Shown in pieces: positions 1 to 5,376 of a stretch of DNA of 5,376 bases. The position numbers and the translations under genes are program-made. Source of the DNA: Planctomycetales bacterium (GTDB lineage: Bacteria; Planctomycetota; Phycisphaerae; SM23-33); NCBI GenBank assembly GCA_030642005.1, contig DAOWOP010000181.1, positions 1-5,376 of the forward strand. Reading direction: 5' to 3'. Under the pieces are notes generated by a model. It was not told the DNA's origin. It was given only the letters and a program-made list of their open reading frames with translations, and did no database searches. Positions within the stretch are counted from its first letter, which is position 1; each line of letters starts with the position of its first letter.

Positions 1-102
1 GTTATCGAAAGGTTCCCCGAAACCGCCGCCGCAACCGAACTGGCCGAGCAGATGGCCCGCCTGGAAGAACGGGCTAAAGCCGAACGGGACAACAACAAAT
101 GA
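1..102 (+). CDS. C-terminal end of a tetratricopeptide-like protein (partial)
   Basis: The first 33 codons are open in frame 1 and end with TGA at 100-102; the start lies left of the window. The visible tail begins VIERFPETAAATELAEQ and continues as a charged helix rich in Glu, Arg, Lys and Ala, ending in DNNK. A hydrophobic pair followed by FPET and then an alanine-rich helix is how the last repeat of many TPR proteins ends, including the envelope YbgF/BamD-like and planctomycete TPR proteins. This resemblance is the only basis for the call. With so little sequence the function cannot be stated; it could equally be the tail of another helical protein. It ends 81 bp before the first palindromic element and is not interrupted by it. 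Confidence 0.45.
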   Translation, partial: VIERFPETAAATELAEQMARLEERAKAERDNNK

Positions 103-138
103 GGCCCGCGCGACACCGACCAGGCCCTGAAAAAACGA

Positions 139-167
139 TTCCGGCATCTCCTGAAAACACGCCGGAA
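139..167 (+). terminator. Weak stem-loop after the TPR-like gene
   Basis: TTCCGGC (139-145) can pair with GCCGGAA (161-167) across a 15-nt A-rich loop. It lies 36 bp after the stop of the upstream gene, where a terminator would be expected. There is no U-tract behind the stem and the loop is long, so intrinsic termination is doubtful. It may instead be a 3' stability hairpin or chance. Confidence 0.2.
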
Positions 168-183
168 ATATCTGTGTAATACT

Positions 184-332
184 GGGCGCACAAAGTAAAT
201 GCGCTGGCGGGCGATAAACGAGCCGCGACCGTGAGGGAGCGGTCAGACCGATGCGGGAGTTTTAATGACCGCTCCTTTACAGTCGCGGCTCGTAAGACGC
301 TCTCAATGCAAGCGCAGTAACTTTGTGCGCCC
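184..332 (+). mobile_element. MITE-like palindromic element, copy 1
   Basis: A 149-bp non-coding element. Its outer ends are 22-bp inverted repeats (184-205 and 311-332) beginning GGGCGCACAAAGT and matching at 20 of 22 positions. Inside are two unpaired arms (206-219 and 292-310), then a 26-bp stem (220-245 with 266-291; 10 perfect pairs at each end and an imperfect 6-bp middle) and a 20-nt loop (246-265). The dinucleotide TA sits 2 bp outside each end (180-181 and 335-336), as would follow insertion at TA by a Tc1/mariner/IS630-type transposase, although the element could simply include those bases. It carries no transposase, so it would be non-autonomous. A second copy lies at 3760-3908 in reverse orientation with only 3 mismatches. 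It may also form a strong RNA hairpin when read through. The family assignment is inference. Confidence 0.8.
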
Positions 333-400
333 GGTATAATTCAGATCCTCGAACTGTTACCCGAAACCCCCTGTTTTTGAACCAGGCCGAATTACGTACA

Positions 401-412
401 AATATTAATATT
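401..412. repeat. 12-bp perfect palindrome in the promoter region
   Basis: AATATTAATATT is a perfect palindrome just upstream of the putative -35 hexamer of the regulator operon. It lies in an abruptly AT-rich stretch of a GC-rich window. It could be an operator half of the autoregulatory region or simply a product of AT richness. Confidence 0.3.
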
Positions 413-419
413 ATTCACC

Positions 420-447
420 TTGCCTTTTGCTATATTGATGTTATAAT
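420..447 (+). promoter_or_regulatory. Putative sigma-70-type promoter of the DUF2089 operon
   Basis: TTGCCT (420-425) is separated by 16 bp from a perfect TATAAT (442-447). The predicted transcription start is near 454. This leaves almost no leader before the ATG at 458 and about 22 nt before the ATG at 476. The -35 matches the consensus TTGACA at only four positions; the -10 is perfect. Its place directly ahead of a three-gene unit supports it. Confidence 0.5.
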
Positions 448-463
448 TCATATAGATATGAAT
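446..463. promoter_or_regulatory. Candidate operator: 8-2-8 perfect inverted repeat
   Basis: ATTCATAT-AG-ATATGAAT is a perfect inverted repeat that overlaps the end of the -10 box, the expected transcription start and the ATG at 458. A protein bound here would block initiation. It is therefore a natural candidate for autorepression by the helix-turn-helix product of this very gene. A related decamer (TATATTGATG, 431-440) lies 20 bp, about two helical turns, upstream of TATAGATATG (451-460). The binding role is inference. Confidence 0.4.
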
Positions 464-796
464 AATATTCAAAACATGAAGGAAAGGCGGAATTGGGTCG
501 AGTCGCTGACGGACGAGGAAATGATGTTCGTGAAGCGGTTCGTATTAGCCTCCGGCTCCTTAAAGGAATTGGCGGGGGGCTATGGTATTTCTTACCCGAC
601 CGTTCGGATCAGGCTGGACCGGCTCATTGAGAAGGTAAAGGTTCTCGACAGCCAGGATATAACGGACAATTTCGAGCGGCTTTGTCGTGTACTTTACACT
701 GAAGGGAAGATCGACATGGGCGTGCTCAAGGCCATCATGGCCGCTCACAGGGAACAAATGGAGGACGATCATGAAAAATCTAATCACAATCGCTGA
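458..796 (+). CDS. DUF2089-like helix-turn-helix regulator
   Basis: A small cytoplasmic protein, 112 aa from this ATG (106 aa if it starts at 476). After a short polar N-terminus it has SLTDEEMMFVKRFVLASGSL then KELAGGYGISYPTVRIRLDR and LIEKVKVL. The 'LT.EE..F...F....G.LKE....GISYPTVR.RLD.L' pattern is the diagnostic core of the DUF2089 family, with GISYPTVRIRL as the recognition-helix region. The zinc-ribbon found at the N-terminus of longer DUF2089 proteins is absent. A second, charged helical segment (FERLCRVLYTEGKIDMGVLKAI) follows and may mediate dimerisation or partner contact. The reading frame stays open upstream to 323, inside the palindromic element, but that part looks non-coding (AT-rich promoter sequence). 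The choice between 458 and 476 is uncertain because neither has a clear ribosome-binding site. It overlaps the next gene by 26 bp, so the two are probably co-translated. Likely role: local transcription regulator, perhaps autoregulated through the inverted repeat at its start. Confidence 0.75.
   Translation: MNNIQNMKERRNWVESLTDEEMMFVKRFVLASGSLKELAGGYGISYPTVRIRLDRLIEKVKVLDSQDITDNFERLCRVLYTEGKIDMGVLKAIMAAHREQMEDDHEKSNHNR
760..765 (+). promoter_or_regulatory. Strong Shine-Dalgarno inside the regulator gene
   Basis: GGAGGA lies 5 bp before the ATG at 771, within the last codons of the DUF2089-like gene. It decides the start of the membrane protein at 771 rather than at the upstream in-frame ATG at 687, and it implies translational coupling of the two genes. 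Confidence 0.75.
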
Positions 797-1658
797 AATT
801 GCTTTGTGCGGACTGCTTATTTCCGTCTCGGCGGCATCTGCTGAACAGACTGTCAAAGAATTCTCGTGGTCGAAACTGGCCGATGAAGGCAGGATATGCG
901 GCAAGCCATTTATCTCAAAGGATGGCAGGGAGTGCATAAGGGTTACAAACAGCGAATCAAAGGCATCGGAAACAGTGATACTATCCATCGAGAATCCGAA
1001 CGCCGGTCCGCCGGCCTATGCGATTGTCGGACAGGTTCGCTACGAGGGCGTAGAAGGGAAGGGTTATCTGGAGATGTGGAACTACTTCCCGGGCCAAAAG
1101 AAGTTTTACTCCAGGACGGTTAATAACAGAGGTCCGATGAAACACCTTGAGGGTTCATCCGATTGGCGTCGTTTCGTTCTGCCCTTCCGCATGGCGAAGG
1201 ACAAATCGGCCAGGCCTGAGAAACTTGTTGTCAACGTGGTCCTGCCGGGCAGGGGGACGGTTATGATAGGCCAACTGCGACTGGTGCAATACTCCGAAGG
1301 TGAAGACCCTCTGGCGGCGCCGGGTGCGTGGTGGTCGGATCGGGCGGGCGGCTGGATAGGCGGGATAATCGGAACGGTTATCGGTTGTCTCGGCGGGTTC
1401 ATCGGTATTTTCGGCGGGATGGGCAAGGCGAGAAGGTTCGTAATCGGAGCGATGAAGGTGTTATTTCTCGCGGGTTTGAGTATGCTCACGGTGGCTGTAA
1501 TTGCGTTGATAAAATCCCAGCCTTTCGGAGTGTGGTATCCCTTCGGCCTGACGGGGTCGCTGTGTACGATACTCTCGGTGTCGCTGCTTCGGCCTGTCCG
1601 CCGACGATACGATGCCGCCGAAATGCGGAAAATGGAGGCAATGGACGCAACCGGATAG
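771..1658 (+). CDS. Exported beta-rich domain protein with three C-terminal membrane helices
   Basis: A 295-aa protein whose family I do not recognise. The start at 771 follows GGAGGA and opens a clean signal peptide: MKN, a hydrophobic core (residues 4-20) and ASA|E as the likely cleavage site after residue 24. Residues about 25-185 form an extracytoplasmic, beta-strand-rich region. It has alternating segments such as AYAIVGQVRYEGVEG, GYLEMWNYFPG and DWRRFVLPF, reminiscent of galactose-binding-like/carbohydrate-binding sandwich folds. A glycine-rich membrane helix (193-216) follows, then GKARR, a second helix (222-246), a short WYPF turn and a third helix (255-273). The tail RPVRRRYDAAEMRKMEA is basic. 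Positive charges after helices 1 and 3 place the beta domain outside and the tail in the cytoplasm. It overlaps the regulator gene upstream and ends 15 bp before the DUF58 gene. A sensor or ligand-binding role coupled to the regulator is plausible but is inference from topology and context. Confidence 0.7.
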   Translation: MKNLITIAEIALCGLLISVSAASAEQTVKEFSWSKLADEGRICGKPFISKDGRECIRVTNSESKASETVILSIENPNAGPPAYAIVGQVRYEGVEGKGYLEMWNYFPGQKKFYSRTVNNRGPMKHLEGSSDWRRFVLPFRMAKDKSARPEKLVVNVVLPGRGTVMIGQLRLVQYSEGEDPLAAPGAWWSDRAGGWIGGIIGTVIGCLGGFIGIFGGMGKARRFVIGAMKVLFLAGLSMLTVAVIALIKSQPFGVWYPFGLTGSLCTILSVSLLRPVRRRYDAAEMRKMEAMDATG

Positions 1659-1673
1659 GAAGCCCTGAGTTAT

Positions 1674-2594
1674 ATGGCTGGCGGTAAATTATTTGATGAT
1701 GAGTTTTTGCAGCGGCTTCAGCGTCTTGGATTGATAGCCAAGCGGATTTCCGCATCTTCGCGCGGCGTCGGTCAGCGGCGGACACGCCGACTTGGCGACG
1801 GTCTGGAGTTCGCCGACCACCGCGCCTACACCCCCGGCGACGATATGCGGCTGCTCGACTGGCCCTACTACGCCAGGATGGAACGGATGCTGCTGAGGCT
1901 CTTCCACGAGCACAGCGAGGGGATCGTAACGATACTCCTGGATTGTTCCGGTTCGATGTCTCTGGGCGGGTCGGCCGGTCAGTCCCCCAAGGGGCGGGTC
2001 GGCAAGTTCGATTACGCCCGCCGGACGGCGGCGGCCCTGGCATACGTGGCAATGGCCGGGCTTGACCGCGTACAAATCCTCTCCTTCAGCGGCGAATTGA
2101 GCGACGGGCTGAAAACGGGCAGAAATCGCCGGCAGATATTGCAGGTGCTGGAATATCTCGAAGCCCTCACCGCCGCCGGCAGGACGCGCCTCGGCGCATC
2201 CGTCGAGCAATATGCCCGCAGATACAATGAGGCCGGAACGGTAATCATTCTGACGGACATGCTCGACGCCGAAGACGACCTGGCCGGGGCATTGTCGGTA
2301 TTGCGCCAACGCACCGGCGATGTAATCCTGCTGCAGATTGTCGATCCCTGCGACACAAACCCGCCAATCCTTGGCCCGACGCAACTCGGTTCGGTCGAGA
2401 CCAACCGCCGGCTGAACGTTAACATAACCGAGGCTGTTCTGGCCTCCTACGCCGAGCGGTGGGGCGAGTTTGTACGTTGGGCCGAGAAAACCTGCCTGGC
2501 AAAGGGAGCGATTTATCTCCAGGCTCCGACGACGGCGCCGTTCGAACGCCTTGTGCTTCATGTCCTTGAAAAGGCAGGAGTTCTGCAGGCGTAA
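1674..2594 (+). CDS. DUF58 family protein with vWA-like MIDAS
   Basis: A 306-aa soluble protein. The DUF58 signature is clear: GDGLEFADHRAYTPGDDMRL (41-60) followed by LDWPYYARMERM. A von Willebrand A-like core then starts with VTILLDCSGSMSL, giving the metal-site DxSxS at Asp90-Ser92-Ser94. Thr171 in GRTRLGAS and Asp195 in VIILTDMLD are candidates for the other MIDAS ligands. Length and the absence of N-terminal membrane helices match the short, cytoplasmic DUF58 type. Family members are usually encoded next to a MoxR AAA+ ATPase and are thought to act with it in chaperone-like maturation of envelope or enzyme complexes. No MoxR gene or further vWA (BatA/B-like) gene is seen here. Start choice: ATG 15 bp after the upstream stop, with AGGAAG at 1657-1662. 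It is probably the last gene of the operon. Family assignment is firm; function is not. Confidence 0.9.
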   Translation: MAGGKLFDDEFLQRLQRLGLIAKRISASSRGVGQRRTRRLGDGLEFADHRAYTPGDDMRLLDWPYYARMERMLLRLFHEHSEGIVTILLDCSGSMSLGGSAGQSPKGRVGKFDYARRTAAALAYVAMAGLDRVQILSFSGELSDGLKTGRNRRQILQVLEYLEALTAAGRTRLGASVEQYARRYNEAGTVIILTDMLDAEDDLAGALSVLRQRTGDVILLQIVDPCDTNPPILGPTQLGSVETNRRLNVNITEAVLASYAERWGEFVRWAEKTCLAKGAIYLQAPTTAPFERLVLHVLEKAGVLQA

Positions 2595-2643
2595 TCCAAA
2601 GGCCCTGCTGCAAAAGACACAAAGATTACAAAATTATTTTCTC

Positions 2644-2661
2644 AAATCGACCAATTTTCAC
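2644..2661 (+). repeat. Imperfect direct repeat upstream of GH130, copy A
   Basis: AAATCGACCAATTTTCAC matches copy B (2706-2723, AAATCGATTAGTTTTGAC) at 14 of 18 positions in the same orientation. The starts are 62 bp apart, close to six helical turns. This could be a pair of operator sites for a regulator of the GH130 gene. Confidence 0.35.
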
Positions 2662-2705
2662 CGTGTATTTGTTGCGACTTATTGCTATTTAGTGCTCACG
2701 TTTTG

Positions 2706-2723
2706 AAATCGATTAGTTTTGAC
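2706..2723 (+). repeat. Imperfect direct repeat upstream of GH130, copy B
   Basis: AAATCGATTAGTTTTGAC, the downstream copy of the repeat at 2644-2661. It contains the palindrome AATCGATT (2707-2714) and ends 21 bp before the GH130 start codon, a position where bound protein could control initiation. Confidence 0.35.
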
Positions 2724-2744
2724 AAATAGAAAGGGTACGCAAAT

Positions 2745-3755
2745 ATGTCCATGACAGAAGACGATCAAGCCAGGTTGCTAAGTGGTTATCAACTCCAGCG
2801 TGACGATCGGAACCCGCTGCTGACTCCCGCCGATTTCCCTGGGGCCGCGGCCGTGTTCAACTGCGGCCAGACAATGATGGGTGACGAAACGATTCTGCTG
2901 GTAGCGATCATCCATCGTTCCGGCCATTACCGCGGCGTTCCCGGCGCGACAAGCCACGTTGCCCGCAGCGCCGACGGCATCCACTTCCAGATAAATCCGG
3001 AGCCGTTCCTTCAGCGGCCTGATTTTGAACCCTACCGCCGGATCGATCAGGGTCCGATTGACACGCGGGTTACCTATATGGAAGACTGGTACTATATCGT
3101 GCATCCCGGCGGCGGGTGCCCGTGGGGTACGCTGGGGATACTGGGCAGAACGAAGGATTTCGAGCGTTACGAATATCTGGACGTAATCTCGCTGCCGGAC
3201 AACCGCGTTCCATGCCTGTTCCCCGGAAAGATCGGCGGATACTACATGCGACTGGATCGGCCATACCGGGTTGCGCCGAACGAACATCACACCGACGGCA
3301 ACATGTGGATCGCCAGGTCGCCCGACCTGGTGCACTGGGGACATTTCAGGCCGTTGCTGACGCCGGGATTCGCACCCTGGGCGCAGACGAAGATCGGCCC
3401 GACCTCTCCCATTCGCACCGAAAAGGGGTGGCTGACGATCATCCACGGCGTGGCCCTTTCGTGTGCCGGTTATCGATATTCCCTGGGCGCGATGCTGCTT
3501 GACCTGGAGGATCCCGAGCGCATCATCGGCCTGACCCGCGGCTCAATCCTCTCGCCGGATACGGAATATGAGCGGCAGGGGGTGGTGCCCAACGTGGTCT
3601 TTACCTGCGGAGCGATCGCCGAGCCGGATGCGGATCGCATCCGTATGTACTACGGCGCCGCCGACACCTGCATCGGCTTGGCCACAGGCTCGCTGAGCGG
3701 CCTGGTTGAGGCCTGCCTTCGCGACGGCCCGCCGGATGAAGGCGGATGTAACTGA
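2745..3755 (+). CDS. GH130-family mannoside phosphorylase or hydrolase
   Basis: A full-length 336-aa five-bladed beta-propeller enzyme of glycoside hydrolase family 130. Family landmarks appear in order: RNPLLTPADFP (22-32), AAVFNCGQ (35-42), ARSADGIHF (73-81), the catalytic region GPIDTRVTY (103-111) with Asp106 as likely general acid, LFPGKIGGYYMRLDRPY (158-174), MWIARSPDLVHWG (187-199), KIGPTSPIRTEKGWL (216-230), IHGV (233-236), MLLDLEDP, VVPNVVFTCGA (280-290) and MYYGAAD (301-307). GH130 enzymes act on beta-mannosides, either transferring mannose to phosphate or hydrolysing. The lack of a signal peptide suggests cytoplasmic action on imported oligosaccharides. The usual EDPR around the catalytic Asp reads IDTR here, so substrate and phosphate use are open. 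The start at 2745 is favoured by GAAAGGG upstream; ATG at 2751 is an alternative. The stop codon abuts palindromic element copy 2. Confidence 0.88.
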   Translation: MSMTEDDQARLLSGYQLQRDDRNPLLTPADFPGAAAVFNCGQTMMGDETILLVAIIHRSGHYRGVPGATSHVARSADGIHFQINPEPFLQRPDFEPYRRIDQGPIDTRVTYMEDWYYIVHPGGGCPWGTLGILGRTKDFERYEYLDVISLPDNRVPCLFPGKIGGYYMRLDRPYRVAPNEHHTDGNMWIARSPDLVHWGHFRPLLTPGFAPWAQTKIGPTSPIRTEKGWLTIIHGVALSCAGYRYSLGAMLLDLEDPERIIGLTRGSILSPDTEYERQGVVPNVVFTCGAIAEPDADRIRMYYGAADTCIGLATGSLSGLVEACLRDGPPDEGGCN

Positions 3756-3759
3756 TACC

Positions 3760-3908
3760 GGGCGCACAAAGTTACTGCGCTTGCATTGGGAGCGTCTTAC
3801 GAGCCGCGACTGTAAAGGAGCGGTCATTAAAACTTTCGCATCGGTCTGACCGCTCCCTCACGGTCGCGGCTCGTTTATCGCCCGCCAGCGCATTTACTTT
3901 GTGCGCCC
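3760..3908 (-). mobile_element. MITE-like palindromic element, copy 2 (inverted)
   Basis: A 149-bp element, the reverse complement of 184-332 with 146 of 149 identities. It has the same 22-bp terminal repeats (3760-3781 and 3887-3908), the same 26-bp stem (3801-3826 with 3847-3872) and the same 20-nt loop. TA again lies 2 bp outside each end (3756-3757 and 3911-3912). The three differences from copy 1 are at 3789, in an unpaired arm, and at 3835-3836, in the loop; the stems are identical. It sits between the convergent stops of the GH130 gene (3755) and the DUF6259-like gene (3934), so it may also act as a two-way hairpin between them. Confidence 0.8.
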
Positions 3909-3933
3909 AATATGAGACCGTTCCACTGCTGTC

Positions 3934-5376
3934 TCAACTCTCCGTTCCGAGGGTCCAGACGGCTGCGGAGGACGCGGGTAGTAATATCTCCTGCGTTGTG
4001 GCTCCCGCGATCCCCTCGGCGATGGTCTTCTGTTGCGGATAGACAGACCTGATAGTGAATTGCGAGCCATGCAGCCCGTAGGCGCTGGGGTCGATCGTGG
4101 CCGTGCCCTTGCGCACCTCGGCCGTGTGATTGACCAGGGCAATGCAGAGCGTCCCGTCCATCTCGAAGCAGCCGGACAGGATGGCGGGAATATCCCGTTT
4201 GGGCTCGTGGTTCGCGTCGAATACGACGTCCACCCGGTCGCAATCCAGAGTAAGCGGCGGCTTCCACACGCCCAGGTTGAAGTGAGCGCGGCCGGCGGCG
4301 TGTGCGCGCGTCAACCTTTCGATGTACTCGAACTGCGGCTTGAACTCTTCTTTATGCTGCTCGCCGGCAAAGACGCCGCTGATCATCAGTTGGCATCCGC
4401 TCACCAGGCAGAGGGCCTCCTGGAGGCGGAAGCCCGCCCCGTCTTGAGGCCCCGGCGCATCCCGGAACGTGCTGACGGTGCCGTAAGTCATGTGGTAATC
4501 GTGGTAAACACTGTTAAACATTGGAATCGGCAGCGAGTGCCGGCTTCCCACGAACCCCACGAGATCCGAGATCTCCCGTGTCAGATCGGCGTCGAGCAGG
4601 TCCAGGAAGCATTCGATGCAGGACTCGGACGTGATGATATGATTGGGCGAGCGAGCCTTGATGTCCTGCTGGACATTCTGCAGGAGTTGTCGCCCGCCGC
4701 GCACCCAGTGGTCGTGGCCGCCGGCTGGGTGATCGTGGTCGGGGTTGAAACACGGCACGGAATAGCACCCGGTGATCTGATCCAGGTACGCGCCGTCCAT
4801 GCCGATCTCATCCATCATCTGGTTGTTGATGCGCCGGATAAGCGCCTGCCAGGGCGGAGCGGTAGGGCACATGGTGAACATCGATTCCTGAAACTCGTCG
4901 TTGGGCTTGCCATGCTCGTCTGTCGTAACCCATCGCATACCGTCCGCATTCCGAAAACTGACCGTCTCGGCCGTCCATAGGCGAGTGTTCAGATAGGGGA
5001 TGCAGCGTACGCCGATCTCGTGAAGCCTCTTGACGCCCTCGATAAGCGTGCGGCGAATCGTCTCGTCGCAAGGGTAGATTTCGGGCACGCGCCAGTTGCC
5101 TGCATCGAATACTTCGGCGTTGGATCCGTACCAGTGGAAGGCTGCATTGCACCCGAATTGCTCCTTTATGTGTTGAATGACAGGTACGACTTCCCGCGGG
5201 TGGGCGTGCTGCGCGAACTGCCAGTTCCAGTACCACAGGTCAAGTTCCTTGGCAAACGGTGCGATATCGGACCGCTCGCGCGTCGGCCCGGCGGCGCACC
5301 AGAATTGCTCCATCGCCCACCGGCGGTAGATCACCGACGCTCCCCACCAGTCGCCCTCGTACACGCCGACCATGCA
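3934..5376 (-). CDS. DUF6259-like putative TIM-barrel glycosidase (C-terminal part)
   Basis: The minus-strand frame is open from the right edge to TGA at 3936-3934, giving about 480 residues. It is partial: the codon before the first visible Met (5373) is also open, and YEGDWWGASVIYRRWAMEQ at the edge belongs mid-protein in this kind of enzyme. Numbering from that Met, barrel-like segments follow: LDLWYWNWQ (45-52), AAFHWYGSNAEVFDAGN (77-93), GVRCIPYLNTRLW (121-133), GMDGAYLDQITG (191-202, Asp198 in a strand-end position typical of retaining enzymes), HIITSESCIECFLDLLDAD (245-263, Glu250/Glu254) and YHDYHMTYG (290-298). A beta-rich C-terminal domain (about 370-479) ends in AAVWTLG, as in many barrel glycosidases. 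I read it as DUF6259-like, an uncharacterised family common in PVC and Bacteroidetes genomes, but the assignment is from memory of motifs. Any signal peptide lies outside the window. It is convergent with the GH130 gene and may share its glycan pathway. Confidence 0.65.
   Translation of the reverse strand, partial: CMVGVYEGDWWGASVIYRRWAMEQFWCAAGPTRERSDIAPFAKELDLWYWNWQFAQHAHPREVVPVIQHIKEQFGCNAAFHWYGSNAEVFDAGNWRVPEIYPCDETIRRTLIEGVKRLHEIGVRCIPYLNTRLWTAETVSFRNADGMRWVTTDEHGKPNDEFQESMFTMCPTAPPWQALIRRINNQMMDEIGMDGAYLDQITGCYSVPCFNPDHDHPAGGHDHWVRGGRQLLQNVQQDIKARSPNHIITSESCIECFLDLLDADLTREISDLVGFVGSRHSLPIPMFNSVYHDYHMTYGTVSTFRDAPGPQDGAGFRLQEALCLVSGCQLMISGVFAGEQHKEEFKPQFEYIERLTRAHAAGRAHFNLGVWKPPLTLDCDRVDVVFDANHEPKRDIPAILSGCFEMDGTLCIALVNHTAEVRKGTATIDPSAYGLHGSQFTIRSVYPQQKTIAEGIAGATTQEILLPASSAAVWTLGTES

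Larger units (their letters stand above)
2595..2744. other. AT-rich spacer between the DUF58 and GH130 genes
   Basis: 150 bp without a credible gene, clearly richer in A+T than its neighbours. It contains an imperfect 18-bp direct repeat and a ribosome-binding site (GAAAGGG, 2729-2735, 9 bp before the ATG at 2745). No convincing -35/-10 pair was found at a usable distance. It probably holds the regulatory region of the GH130 gene; no strong intrinsic terminator for the upstream operon is visible. Confidence 0.5.

Noticed and set aside
184..332. Integron attC site or CRISPR-like repeat
   Set aside because: A bulged hairpin superficially recalls attC, but the ends do not show the RYYYAAC/GTTRRRY core arrangement, and there are only two copies, inverted and 3.4 kb apart.
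335..340. TATAAT at the right junction of element copy 1 as a hybrid promoter
   Set aside because: No acceptable -35 hexamer 15-19 bp upstream, and a much better promoter lies at 420-447.
323..457. N-terminal extension of the regulator starting at a TTG inside element copy 1
   Set aside because: The frame is open, but the stretch is AT-rich, covers a good promoter and palindromes, and encodes nothing resembling the DUF2089 family.
687..770. Upstream in-frame ATG for the membrane protein
   Set aside because: It would bury the signal peptide behind 28 residues; the ATG at 771 has GGAGGA and a textbook signal peptide.
1486..2561. Minus-strand open frames opposite the DUF58 gene
   Set aside because: They are low-complexity, Arg/Pro-rich shadows of a strongly recognisable plus-strand coding sequence.
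2719..2746. TTGACA (2719-2724) with AAATAT (2741-2746) as a GH130 promoter
   Set aside because: It would start transcription near 2753, downstream of the favoured ATG at 2745, whose ribosome-binding site would then be lost.
338..3754. Transposase or recombinase inside the bracketed block
   Set aside because: All four genes there have other identities or features, and no DDE, serine or tyrosine recombinase motif was seen; any mobilisation would need enzymes from elsewhere.
4033..4980. Long plus-strand open frame opposite the DUF6259-like gene
   Set aside because: Its translation shows no family motifs and mirrors the GC-rich minus-strand gene, which has clear barrel-type motifs; it is a shadow frame.

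Overview
The window looks like a chromosomal segment of a GC-rich, free-living bacterium, most plausibly of the PVC group (Planctomycetes/Phycisphaerae or Lentisphaerae). This placement is an inference from gene content: a DUF2089-type regulator, an orphan DUF58 protein, a GH130 glycosidase/phosphorylase and a large DUF6259-like putative glycosidase together. No rRNA or marker gene is present to confirm it.

Layout. Bases 1-102 are the 3' end of a plus-strand gene that looks like a tetratricopeptide-type protein. A 149-bp imperfect palindromic element (184-332) follows. Next comes an AT-rich promoter/operator region (about 395-475) leading a three-gene plus-strand operon: a small DUF2089-like helix-turn-helix regulator (458-796), an exported and membrane-anchored beta-rich protein (771-1658, overlapping the regulator by 26 bp), and a DUF58/vWA-type protein (1674-2594). 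After a 150-bp AT-rich spacer carrying an imperfect direct repeat lies a GH130-family gene (2745-3755). A second copy of the palindromic element (3760-3908) starts immediately after its stop codon, in the opposite orientation to the first and with only 3 mismatches over 149 bases. The rest of the window (3934-5376) is the C-terminal part of a minus-strand gene for a DUF6259-like TIM-barrel protein, convergent on the GH130 gene and running off the right edge.

How the parts may work together. The first three genes look like one transcription unit in which a cytoplasmic DNA-binding protein is translationally coupled to a protein with an extracytoplasmic domain and three membrane segments. This could be a sensor/regulator pair with a DUF58 effector, but that is inference. 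GH130 and the DUF6259-like protein are both carbohydrate-active in character and may belong to the same glycan-use locus.

The most striking structural feature is the pair of inverted, nearly identical MITE-like elements bracketing the 3.4-kb, four-gene block. They have 22-bp terminal inverted repeats, a 26-bp internal stem and TA at both ends of both copies. The block could be a composite mobile cassette or an invertible segment, or the two copies could be independent insertions. No transposase is present in the window.
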